A stretch of DNA of 64,000 nt from Alnus glutinosa (lineage: Eukaryota; Streptophyta; Magnoliopsida; Fagales; Betulaceae), in contig NC_084888.1 of assembly GCF_958979055.1 (NCBI RefSeq), forward strand, positions 32,217,804 through 32,281,803, in the 5' to 3' direction. Shown here piece by piece: positions 12,155 to 21,924 of the stretch; position 1 is the stretch's first letter; every line of letters starts with the position of its first letter. The position numbers and the translations under genes were made by a program. The notes beneath the pieces were generated by a model. That model saw only the letters and a list, made by a program, of their open reading frames with translations, was not told the origin of the DNA and searched no databases.

Positions 12155-12977
12155 GTCAATACCCAAAAGGTGCGTGCCGTCTACTCCTACAACTATGTTG
12201 CTTGCTTTATCTCTATTCCCCAAAAGATTTCGGTAACTGGCCAAGTCAAGTAAATTAGTCACATTAAACCAAACATCCCACCTAAAAAACATATATGCAT
12301 AACTCACTTAAAAGAATCGCAGATAACTACCAATAAAATTTCCAATTTTCTTATTATTGAAAAATTACACTTGCACCCAACGGTCTAGAACCAAGAACCT
12401 CACCTCCACCCCATTCTTATAAGAGGAGGTGTTAGTTGGCGAAAAAGCACAAATAACTACCAAAAAAATTTCCAAGTTCAATTCAAAAGTTTTTTATACA
12501 CCTAATTACAAAGCATGTCTTCGACCTGAAAGACACCGAAGGTTGATCCATTTATTAAATATTAAAATATTTTTTTTAATCAATTTTTATGTTTCAACCA
12601 CGGCCAAAAAAACATGCGGACAACTTCCAATCATACTATTTAGATCTTTTTTGCAATATAAACTCATAAAACTTCTACACCAAGTCAAAACAAGGTAAGA
12701 GAAGAACAAGGAGCACATTGGTAGATTAATTAATCAAAATTGCAAGACTATAAGAAAAATAATATCTTTAAGTTAGAGAAGAACGAGGAGCACATTGGTA
12801 CATATTGGATTCACATCGTAGGAGGAATAATCGAATCTGTTCTGCACCAAATTCAAATCGCAAGCATCTCTATGACCTCTAAATTCAATATCTCAAACAA
12901 AAAAAAAAAACGAAACTCATTCCAAGCCAGAACAATTACGAAAACTCAAATTTCACCCTTAAACGGCACAAACCGCA

Positions 12978-12986
12978 AAACCCTAA
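12978..12986 (-). promoter_or_regulatory. telo-box in the first intron of the OTU gene
   Basis: AAACCCTAA on the plus strand reads TTAGGGTTT in the direction of OTU transcription, about 120 bp after the predicted donor at 13105. This is a common position for such motifs in plant 5' regions. A regulatory role is inferred only. Confidence 0.3.
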
Positions 12987-13106
12987 GCCTAAAAATTTCA
13001 CCGTTTCAATTTTTTTTCCCAACTGTTCAAGTTCAAACAACACCAAAACCTACAACAAGAAAGCGACAAAGCAATTAAATTTTGCTTGGAAAAACAGAAA
13101 GGTACC

Positions 13107-14029
13107 TCCGAGAGCCCAAAGATTGATTGTGGTTTGTGAAGGCGATCGAGGTTTAAGAAACCTTTTCAGAAAGAAAAACATAGTGGGCGTGGAACGCACG
13201 CGCCAGGGGGGGTTAAATGTCGAGCAGCTATGGATACGGACTCGCAACGGAAAGAATATAGGTGGGCCGGATACCCGCGAAGTCGGTGAAAATCGCCGTC
13301 AGTTTAGGCCTGCTTTTCTTGAAATCGGTTTCTTTTCGTACATTTTCAACTGTGCCGTGCGCGCTTATCCCACAGCTAGCGGGCTGACGTGGCACATATA
13401 GTTTTAAAGTATATCGTATTGAGGTTGAACATACAATATTGAGAAAATAAATGTAATATCTATTAAAGTAATAAATACTTACATGCAAAATATTAAAATA
13501 TTTAATTAAAAATTAATACTTTAAGAATAGTAAAAGGTCGTTAATCCTATATAGTTTATTGTTTTGTACTTATTCCTGTGTAAAATCGCAACTATTAAGG
13601 GCTACGTGGCGTGCTAGCACCATAAATAAGGGTACTTTTTTTAAAAAAAGCATATTTTTAATTTTGGTTTGAAAAAATGTTTTAATATAATATAAAGGTC
13701 AAATGCGTTACGTCCAATATTAAGTAGCCGCTTCGGTTTTAAAAGGTGTCCCGGATAGTATCTGTCTTTAATGAAAAAATTCAGTTGATACTTTCTTCTA
13801 AATTCTCTTTATTTTTTAACGGCAGTCCACGTTACCGCGCTTAAAATTCTGACACCTGTTTCGAATCCTATGTGGCGTTGTATCACATGTGATACCCATG
13901 TTTTTATTGCCACGTAGACGAAAAAATTATTAAAAAATTATATTTTCTATTAAAAAGAAACAAGAAAAAAGAAAAAAGGAAATGGGATGTAGCTTCATGT
14001 TAACTTATATATTTAGTTGAATTTTAGTT
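13107..14029. other. OTU non-coding exon, promoter side and intergenic sequence
   Basis: About 13106-13200 on the minus strand is the likely non-coding first exon of the OTU gene (CTCGGAG|GTACC donor), and the DNA up to about 13400 is GC-richer. Beyond that the sequence is AT-rich with no supported gene. Confidence 0.4.
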
Positions 14030-14237
14030 TGGACAATTGTTGATTTAAGATGGTATCGGAGACAAAATTTTGAGTTCGAACATTGTTTTTGTCATTGAAC
14101 TTTAATTTCAATTAAATATTTTACGTGTTAGGAGAGCTTGACCCCATATGTGAGAGGGAGTGTTAGAATATTAATTAAATGAATAAATTCATCCCATTTT
14201 ATTATTTTCAATTTTTTAGATAACCGATGATTTAACA
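14030..14237 (+). mobile_element. TRIM-like element, family 2, partial copy
   Basis: A primer-binding-like TGGTATCGGAG lies at 14051. 'gagttcgaacattgtttttg' and a purine tract (GAGAGGGAG) follow, then a 77-bp terminal repeat at 14161-14237 (TGTTAGAATATTAATTAAAT ... GATTTAACA). That repeat matches the 8578-8654 repeat in length and ends. The left repeat is mostly lost or too diverged to delimit. Confidence 0.55.
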
Positions 14238-14857
14238 AAGAAAAATATGAAAAAGTTCCCAGAATGCCTCTCCAAATATCTAGTATAAGCAAATTTATGT
14301 TTTTAGCTACTGAGAACCCATAAATTAATTCTAAAGGATTTTCTATTATTAAGTGATGAGAAATGTTTTTTTGTAGAGTTATCATGTTCCATCCACTATT
14401 ATTGTTTTTTTTTTTAAAAAAAAATAAAAATTAAGAGTGGACGAAGCGTGCCAACTCAGCGGAGATAGACATGAGATGAACGTCAGAATGGAAACAAACA
14501 TTTCTCTTCGTTGATTACCATTTTTAGGGAAAAAAGTTACTCATGATAATGTACAGCCACTAGAGGAAAAACTTGAAACAACAAAGATTGAAACACAGAT
14601 TTATGTGGAATTCCCTGACCTTTAACCTGAGCTACACCAAATAATGCCTCCTGCCTGTGATAATAAACACATTATTCTGTCTGCATGACGACCACCACAA
14701 GGTTTATATGGCCAACATCTTTCAATTAAAACATCCCCTTTCTGTTGATGGAATCTACGATACACATGAATATGCATATTCTGAGAGCTGAAATTAGGTT
14801 GTGTTTAGCTTGCGATGATGTACATAAAATGTATAAGAGATGTAAAAATATTATTTC

Positions 14858-14951
14858 TCATGGCGGAATTAATAGAAGCTACAGACTTAATTGGATTGAG
14901 CCTTGGTATGGAAACCTACCAAGTGATAACGTTCAAATTCAGAGAAACCCA
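14858..14951 (+). pseudogene. trnL-UAA (fragment): organelle-derived trnL(UAA) 5' exon and intron start
   Basis: ATGGCGGAATTAATAGAAGC, TACAGACTTAA and then TTGGATTGAGCCTTGGTATG match the plastid trnL(UAA) 5' exon and the beginning of its group I intron as I remember them. The match continues through GAAACCTACC, AAGTGATAAC and TTCAAATTCAGAGAAACCC. It breaks off at about 14951, where the trnH segment begins. Several substitutions (for example GGTAGACG has become AATAGAAG) show that it is not a working tRNA. It must derive from plastid DNA, directly or through the mitochondrial genome. Confidence 0.8.
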
Positions 14952-14952
14952 G

Positions 14953-15018
14953 GGGGAGTTGAACCCGCCCATGGTGGATTCACAATCCACCCTTGATCCA
15001 CTTGGCTACATCCGCCCC
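14953..15018 (-). pseudogene. trnH-GUG (fragment): organelle-derived trnH(GUG) remnant
   Basis: Read on the minus strand: GCGGATGTAGCCAAGTGGAT, then CAAGGG, TGGATTGTGAATCCACCATG, GGCGGGTTCAACTCCCC. This is the plastid trnH(GUG) body, with the GTG anticodon inside TTGTGAA. A dinucleotide is missing before the anticodon stem, and the 3' acceptor strand is replaced by the adjoining trnL intron sequence. The acceptor stem therefore cannot pair. Plant mitochondria also often carry a plastid-type trnH, so a mitochondrial route is possible. Confidence 0.8.
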
Positions 15019-15288
15019 CATAACTCCCATGTAGTACAAATTACATAGAGATATCATTTCTACAATTCATCGTGGGAGTAATTCTCACTCAACCCGTAAA
15101 AGGTAGCCTTGTGAAATGTTGTACACGCACTCGTCCATGTTGATAGAGATTTACACTAATACTGCACAATACAAAGAGAACAGAGTAAATTTTCAAAATC
15201 AAAATCAAAAAACCAAAGGCAGCCTTGCCAGTTGCCTTATGGCCTAACAAAATTACTTCTCAGTTCCTTCATTTTACCCCAACTATGT

Positions 15289-17552
15289 TTAAAATGTCCT
15301 GACAACCTTAGGTCTCCATGCTCCCCAATGCAAACAACTTTTTTCTCCAATAAATGGATCCAAAACCCATCTCTGTAAACGTTCTCTTTTGGATTCTATG
15401 GAATCATCTTCTGAAGCAAAACTCCTCATGGGGGGTTGGGGGCTTCCAACATCTGCTGTCTCCATAATTTGATTCACCATCTCCAAGACTTCACTCATTT
15501 TGGCACGTGATTTAAGCTGCCGCACCAAGCACCGGTTGGCTACAGCAGCTAACTTTTGGGCCGACTTGAGCGAATACTTTCCTTCTAGCCTCGGGTCCAA
15601 AATCAGCTCAAACTTCCTCGCGTTCGAGAGGTGCGGCTTGACCCATTCCAACATATTTTGCTCATTTTTGGGACGGTTCCGATCAAAAGGGCGCCTGCCA
15701 GTGATGAGTTCATAAAGGAAAACTCCATAGCTCCAGATATCACTTTTTGATGTAAGATGCCCAGTTTGAATGTATTCAGGAGCCGCATATCCAATTGTTC
15801 CTACAACCTATATAAAAATTAGGAAAATTGGTTCCTCTATTTCAGTGAACTAACATCAACGTACAGAGAGTGTATGAATCGTGGTTTATTTCCATAATGG
15901 TTCCAGCAACACAAAGAATAAGATATGCAGAAAAAAGTGTAAATAGAAAGTCAACAATCTAACACATGCAACAATAGATTATCCTTTGAAGTGCATTTAG
16001 TGAGATGATCAAAACAGCAGGGATTTTCAAAGTTAGAGAGAAGCTAGATACTTTTAATGAAAAGATCATTATAATTACAAATGCTAGGATATTTACTTGC
16101 AAACTTGAATAAATGTGATCAGAAATGAACCATCTTCTGCATATGGCCTGCATCACTAATTAATGCTAATTCAAGAATAATTTGTAAGACATGTGAGAAC
16201 AAACTTGTGCAAGTGTGGTAGATATACCGCAGTCGAGACATGACTTAATCCATCTGAAGGCCCCAGCCTAGCCAATCCAAAGTCTGACAACTTTGCATTC
16301 CATTGCTCATCCAAAAGTATGTTTGAAGACTTGAAATCCCTAAAAATAATCTGTGCCAACAAATTTTTTATATAAGAACAATATTTTTTTTTTAAAATCC
16401 AGAAGCTTCAATGTATAATAACTTATATTTTTCTAAATAGTTCTCCTAAATTTCAGAAAATCTCATATCCAGACTCAAAAGAACATAAAAGACCTGAAAA
16501 TCCATTCCTTCGTGGAGGTATGCTAAGCCACGAGCAGCATCCTGGGCTATTCTCATTCTTGTGGTCCACGGAAGAGGTGCCCGAAACCGGCTTGATAAGT
16601 GATCCTGCACACTCCTGTTGGGCATGTATTCATATATCAGCAGCCTCTGGATCCCTCTTTCATCATCCTCAGCACAGTAGCCCAATAATTTAACAAGATT
16701 TGGATGTTCAACAACCCCTAAAACATTTACTTCTGTCACCCACTCTTTATGTCCCTGTCAGACAAGATATGACATCAACAAAATAATATCTCTAAAAGAG
16801 GCAGTCGAGCATTTTTAAATGCTACAAAGACAGACATATAAAAGAAGAAAACAATAGCAAGAAGTTTTCCTCTTACTTTTTCTTTTTAAACTTCACCAAT
16901 AAGAGGGTGAGATGATACATGACAAAAGCATCCAATAAGAGGGTGAGATGATACATGACAAAAGCATATCTGTTGCGTTTTTGGCACTCCCTACATAAAG
17001 CTTACATGTTCACACAAAAGTTTATTTCATTACCATGACAAACATACAAATATATGTATGAAAATTTTCTAATTTTTCTGCAGCCAACATTCTACTAGTG
17101 ATTATTGCATAATCAGATTTGAAAGAAGTACATTTCCACTCAAATACAGAAAGAAGATGGAGAAAACTTGCCTGCAACCCTCTTCTACTTAGTTGTTTAA
17201 CGGCAACATCTATCTTTTTGTGCGGATCGTCTGTGCTTTTGATAACAGCCCTATATACACCACCAAACCCACCCTCTCCAAGCATGAGGGAGCGGCTGAA
17301 ATTCTTAGTGGCCGTCTTCAACTCTGAGAATGTGAATTCTCTGAGATTACTTTGTCTTTGAGACAAGATTGCAAATGACTTAGCAGAGGATGCTGTGCTG
17401 AATTCTGAGACATTCTGAGAATTAAACTCAGATCCAGATCTCCTTGGATCCTGGTCCATCGACATGGTTGTGGAAGTGGACCGAACAGAAATGGACTTTA
17501 TAGTCCCCGGTTCCTCATTTTTCGCTTTGTTGGACAAAAGAAAACACTTCAT
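15289..17552 (-). CDS. PCRK2: receptor-like cytoplasmic kinase, PCRK1/PCRK2 type (RLCK VII)
   Basis: A serine/threonine kinase that in Arabidopsis acts below pattern-recognition receptors in immune signalling at the plasma membrane. Four coding exons on the minus strand, all phase 0: 17172-17552, 16494-16754, 16228-16350, 15289-15807, giving 427 residues. The N-terminus MKCFLLSNK has a Cys at position 3 suited to palmitoylation rather than a myristoylated Gly2. The glycine loop is GEGGFGGV (92-99), the lysine is AVKQL (K119), the catalytic loop is FRDFKSSN (D219), then DFG (237-239) and APE (264-266). The HRD His is Phe, as in related kinases. Intron 1 begins GC rather than GT (CAG|GCAAGT at 17171). 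A 24-nt leader precedes the ATG, and a non-coding exon ends at 18371. It neighbours the OTU gene, as I recall for At5g03320/At5g03330. PCRK1 is the other candidate for the symbol. Confidence 0.9.
16896..16967. repeat. 36-bp tandem duplication in PCRK intron 1
   Basis: CCAATAAGAGGGTGAGATGA followed by TACATGACAAAAGCAT occurs twice in succession with a 36-bp period and almost no differences, indicating a recent local duplication. It lies inside the GC-AG intron, well away from both splice sites. Confidence 0.85.
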
Positions 17553-18340
17553 AGCCCCTCAAAATTGATTGCTTCACTGCACATCCAACAACTGTATTAT
17601 GGTGGGAAAACAAGGCCAACCCAAGAGCGAAGGTACTGATTAGTTTATTGACACCACTACTCTGAATTTGACTTGGATTCATAAAGCCGAAGTATGTTTG
17701 TGAAATTCAAAACTGTATGTATGAAATTTCCCTTTGATATACTCAGTTAGATGATGGTTATATATTTGGCTTAAATGTTCCCAGGAAAGCTATCATCTTT
17801 TGATGAAAACAAATTAAGAAGTCAAACCTGCCATACAGGTCCTAACTCTCTTCCCAAAGAGCATGAATAATTATGAGATTTTGTAAAACACTTTGCATAT
17901 ATAGCTCTCTCTTTTGAATTTCCCGTTCCTCGAGAAAATCTTTTCACGTAGGATCAGGGCTGAGCTTAGAAAAATGATCCCCCATTTCTATTGCAAACTC
18001 CAACCTTATCAAAACGGCCAAATATTCAAATTGGATTCCTAGAACAACTAACAACTTCATATTTCATATGCTATACTCTAGAACTTCCTTCCAGTGGTGA
18101 TTTTACGGAACCCATGTTCCAACTTTGATCAATTATGCAGAATACTTGAGGTGCAAGAACACATAAAAAGTAAGAGGAAATTATCTGGGGGAACAATCAA
18201 GATTTTGAAAACCCAAAATTCCATTTCCATTGAACTCCCTTGAATTCTCACAATCCGTGAAATTCAACGATAAAAAAAAAAAAAAAAAAAAGGTTCAATT
18301 TAAGAAATTTACACAGAAAACACAAAAGTAAACTTATAAC

Positions 18341-18364
18341 AAGAAGAAGAAGAAGAAGAAGAAG
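18341..18364. repeat. (GAA)n microsatellite at the PCRK leader intron donor
   Basis: Eight trinucleotide repeats lie directly downstream (in gene orientation) of the predicted GTACGT donor of the PCRK 5' UTR intron. They give that intron a CTT-rich start. Confidence 0.8.
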
Positions 18365-18849
18365 ACGTACCTCTCATATAAGTCCAATAGATAGAACTGA
18401 ATGACCAATTTGATAACACTCACAGAACTTCATTTCCGGAATTCTTAAGAGAAACCCAGAACCGGGGAAAGAGGTTTGTGTGTGTCCAAGGACAGGACGA
18501 GCTCTCCATGATCTGTGGGAAGTCAACAGGAGGCAGCTGGAATTCAGCTTACCAACTAAGAACCCCATTAGATTAAAAAAGAAATAGTAAACTCCCAAAA
18601 AGAATAAAGAAAAAAACAAAAGGAAGAGAGCGTGTGAACTGTGATCACAAAGTGGTGATGTGGTGTGAAAGGGATTTACAGTGGAAAGCGAAATCCGAGT
18701 GAGAATATCGATGGCTTTCACCAAAAGAAAAGCAGACACAATATTGTATGCGACGGAGACCGAGTTATCATATGTATTTTTCGGACCGGTGATTTTTAAA
18801 AGGCGGTTGGAAGTTGAAAACCACTGGCAAGGTTGTCTCATTCGGTAAA

Positions 18850-19146
18850 GAGGGGCTTGTTTGACAAAGACCTGTACAGAACAGAACATAACAGAATAGT
18901 GGGTTGTTAATTTTGGAATTAGTAAAAAGTGATGATGAGATATAAAAGTTTAAAAAAATTTATAGAAAAGTGAAAAAGTTTTGGATTGTAGTGAATAAAA
19001 AATTATTGATGTGATATAAAAAGTGAAAAAGTAGGAATGTTTTGATATCGATTGGTATTAAAAAATATAAAAAAGTAAAAAAATAATTATATACACAGTA
19101 CCTCCACTATTCGGTACTGTACTGTCCCTTAACAAACAACCCCGAG
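18850..19146. mobile_element. Harbinger/Tourist-like MITE beside the PCRK 5' end
   Basis: The 291-bp element at 18853-19143 starts GGGCTTGTTTGACAAAGAC and ends with the inverted GTTAACAAACAACCCC-type terminus. A 3-bp duplication GAG flanks it (18850-18852 and 19144-19146). A second copy in the opposite orientation lies at 61061-61363, and the two align from the termini inward (for example TAGTGGGTTGTTAATTTTG in both). The 3-bp duplication and GGGCTTGTTTG ends suit a PIF/Harbinger MITE. It lies immediately upstream of the likely transcription start of the PCRK kinase. Confidence 0.75.
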
Positions 19147-20244
19147 ATCTCGATGCTGCATGAAGTACTTGTCGTGTCCGCAAGGACACCTTGCCGGGTC
19201 CCCTTTGAAACAAAAAGAACTACTGGCAAGAAAGATTGTGTACAAGTACAACCCAATTGCAATTGGAGAGACAAAGATAAAAAATATATTCTGGAAGAAT
19301 AAATTATTCTTATCTGATGATAAATCAAGCACGAGAATTTCATATTCTTGAGAATCTAATCAAATTTTCAATCATTTCCAAACGTGGGCTTAGTTATATT
19401 TCTGAAAATTCAGATTTCAGACATCACATTCTCAAGAATGTTAAGAAAATGTTAGATTTTACCAACCAAACACCATGTTAGGAATTGCTGTCCAGGATGA
19501 AAAATTGGAACAATTATAATAGACATAATCTAATGTAATAAAAATAAGGATTACATTGCTTGCAAATTAATCTTAGATTAATCTTATGGATCATCTTTTT
19601 ATCTTCTATTTTTGTTTTAAATTCTTTTAAAGTTAATGACTTTTAAAATTATCATTAAATTAAAATTTTATAGTGATCTATATCAAATTTATTGGCGATT
19701 TTAAAAATTATATTAACTTTTTTTAAAAAAAAAAAAATCCTTAATATTATTATTGCGTATTGGCCCTCAAACCCGTGAGCATAAGTACTACCTTGACTAA
19801 GTACGAGACATGGAATAAATTTGGTTAAATCCAAGGTAGGTCTAGAAGAAGACAAAGTCACCAAGAAATTGCCTTATGTTTAACTAATTTTGCTTTTTAA
19901 ACGAGCGTTTGACTCTTCAGGAGTTTTATTCATACATTAATTTGTGGGGTCTGTCTAACAAGAGGCATCAATCAACACACAACAGGGTTCAATTTAGGTG
20001 GCTATATAAAAAGAGATAAATAATCATTTTTTGTGGAATAAAAGTCAAGAACCTGAATTTAAATCATAATTTTATAATTTATTTATTTTAATTAAATATT
20101 TTATATATTAAAAAAGATTTCAATGTACACGTTAAAAATATTAAAATATTAATTAAATGATTAAATTCATAATATTTTTCATATTTTTTTATATAAGTAT
20201 TAAAAACCCACGGAATTAGCTCAGGTTTTAAACTTACGGAGTGT
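19147..20244. other. intergenic sequence with a TRIM family 2 remnant
   Basis: AT-rich sequence with no supported gene. About 20020-20190 contains 'ttcaatgtacacgttaaaaa' and 'attaaaatattaattaaatg', like the right half of the TRIM family 2 elements at 8398 and 14030, heavily decayed. Confidence 0.35.
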
Positions 20245-21355
20245 AAATTGTCTCTTGAGAGAGAGGCTTTGTGGAAATCTATGGTGGATGCAAAGTATGG
20301 TTCTACTAGGGTTGGTTGGTGTTCCTTAGACCCCCTGGGTCTCACGGTGTGGGGATCTGGAAGAACATTAGGAAAGGGTGAAGCTTGTTTTGTAGCTTTA
20401 CCAGACTTATCTTGGGTAATGGGTTCAGGATCCGTTTTTTGGATGATGTATGGTGTGGGGAAATGTCCCTCAAGGAAGCTTATCCAGTTCTGTATGAAAT
20501 AGCTTGTGTAAAGGATACTCTGGTGGCAGACCACTTGGTAGTGGTAAGTGGATCCTATCAGTGGGATGTCAGATTTTTTCGAGACGTACACGACTGGGAG
20601 GTGGATGTTATGGCTTCCTTTTTCTCCTTACTGTATTCCTCCAAGGTTGCTCAAGATGGGGGAGATCGGCTTTGGTGGTCCCTTTCTCACAAAGGGTCTT
20701 TTGATGTTAATTCTTTCTATAAGACTCTTGCTTGCAAAGAGGCTATTTTATTTCCCTGGAAAAGCATTTGGAGGACCAAGGCTCCATTGAAAGTGGCCTT
20801 CTTCACTTGGACGGCAGCGCTAGGGAAAATCCCCACCTTGGACAATCTGAAAAAGAAGCGTGTCATTGTGATTGATAGATGTTGCATGTGTAAAATGACC
20901 GGGGAGACTGTGGATCACCTTCTTTTTCATTGCGAGGTTGCATGCGCTCTTTGGTATGTTATTCTCAGTCGCTTCGGTCTGTCTTGGGTGATGCCTTTTC
21001 GGGTGGTAGACTTATTTGCCTGTTGGTGGCCGGGGGGACGCTCCCGAAGCGCGGTCGTGTGGAAAATGGTTCCTTGTTGTCTTATGTGGTGCTTGTGGAT
21101 GGAACGCAACGATAGACAGTTTGAGGACAAAGAAAGAACTATAGAGGAGCTCATTTCCTTTTTTATTCATTCTTTGTACTCCTAGATGGCTGCGTATCTC
21201 GCACCTCTAGGGATTAGTTATAACGATTTCCTTGTATTGCTTTTTTCTTCTTCTTAATTGTCTCTCTTGTATACCCCCTGTATACTTGATTGTGCTTTGC
21301 GTTTTTTAATAAAATTCTCTTACTTATAAAAAAAAATAAAAATTGTCTCTTGAGA
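20245..21355 (+). mobile_element. 5'-truncated L1-type LINE with 16-bp target duplication
   Basis: The direct repeat AAATTGTCTCTTGAGA at 20245-20260 and 21340-21355 brackets an insertion of about 1.08 kb ending in an A-rich tail. The insertion holds the C-terminal part of a LINE ORF2, including the region after reverse transcriptase. Conserved blocks are LDDVWCGEM, SIWRTKAPLKVAFFTWTAAL and the zinc-binding CCMCKMTGETVDHLLFHC. The frame is broken: an early stop (TGA near 20380) and a shift near 20335 separate the first 30 residues from the rest. The element is therefore dead. The 3' UTR has the CTTGTATACCCCCTGTATAC motif shared with the other LINE tails here. Confidence 0.9.
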
Positions 21356-21773
21356 TCAACAGTAAATTTATCTTACAGGAGTGAATACACATACACAATA
21401 CCTTTCGTCGTTTTATAAAAAACAAAAACAAATGAAGTACTGGTTTAAAACCAAACAACATTCTAATTCCCCTAAATATTGTATACAGCTACAAACATTA
21501 TTGACCTAAAATAGTACACAACCTTCCTTTAATTATTTTCTTTAACCTTCTTTCATCCGGAATCCGGATGCTTTACTTTATCCACTTCTAGTATTTTTAA
21601 TTTAGTTCACTCTTGATTTTTGCTTTAAAAATAAAAAATAAAAAATAAATTTTTATAATCCATGTTTTATGTAAGGACAACAACTCAACAAGAACCGAAC
21701 ATGCGTCTGAAAGCCGGCGGAGGCAAAGTCGCCAGGACGTGTTCTTCTCGGTTGGTCCCTCCACACTCCCTTC

Positions 21774-21809
<36 letters not shown>

Positions 21810-21924
21810 GTTTGACCTCTGAAACTCCCCATTCTGCGGACTCCATTACCCTCTTGCGAGTTCAAAATATTTGTTTCATTGTCTCAATACTGGCCTCCCA
21901 ATCCCCATATCTTCCATTGTCCAA
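21356..21924 (+). promoter_or_regulatory. promoter and 5' UTR region of the ABCG gene, with CT microsatellite
   Basis: Non-coding sequence between the LINE and the ATG at 21925. A (CT)n tract of about 32 bp at 21776-21808 is followed by pyrimidine-rich leader sequence, typical of plant 5' UTRs. No clear TATA box could be singled out in this AT-rich DNA. Confidence 0.5.

Noticed and set aside
14953-15018. Functional tRNA-His gene
   Set aside because: The 3' acceptor strand is replaced by other sequence and two bases are missing before the anticodon stem, so the cloverleaf cannot close.
18374-18889. 171-codon minus-strand open frame
   Set aside because: It overlaps the PCRK non-coding first exon and adjacent MITE, and shows no protein family.
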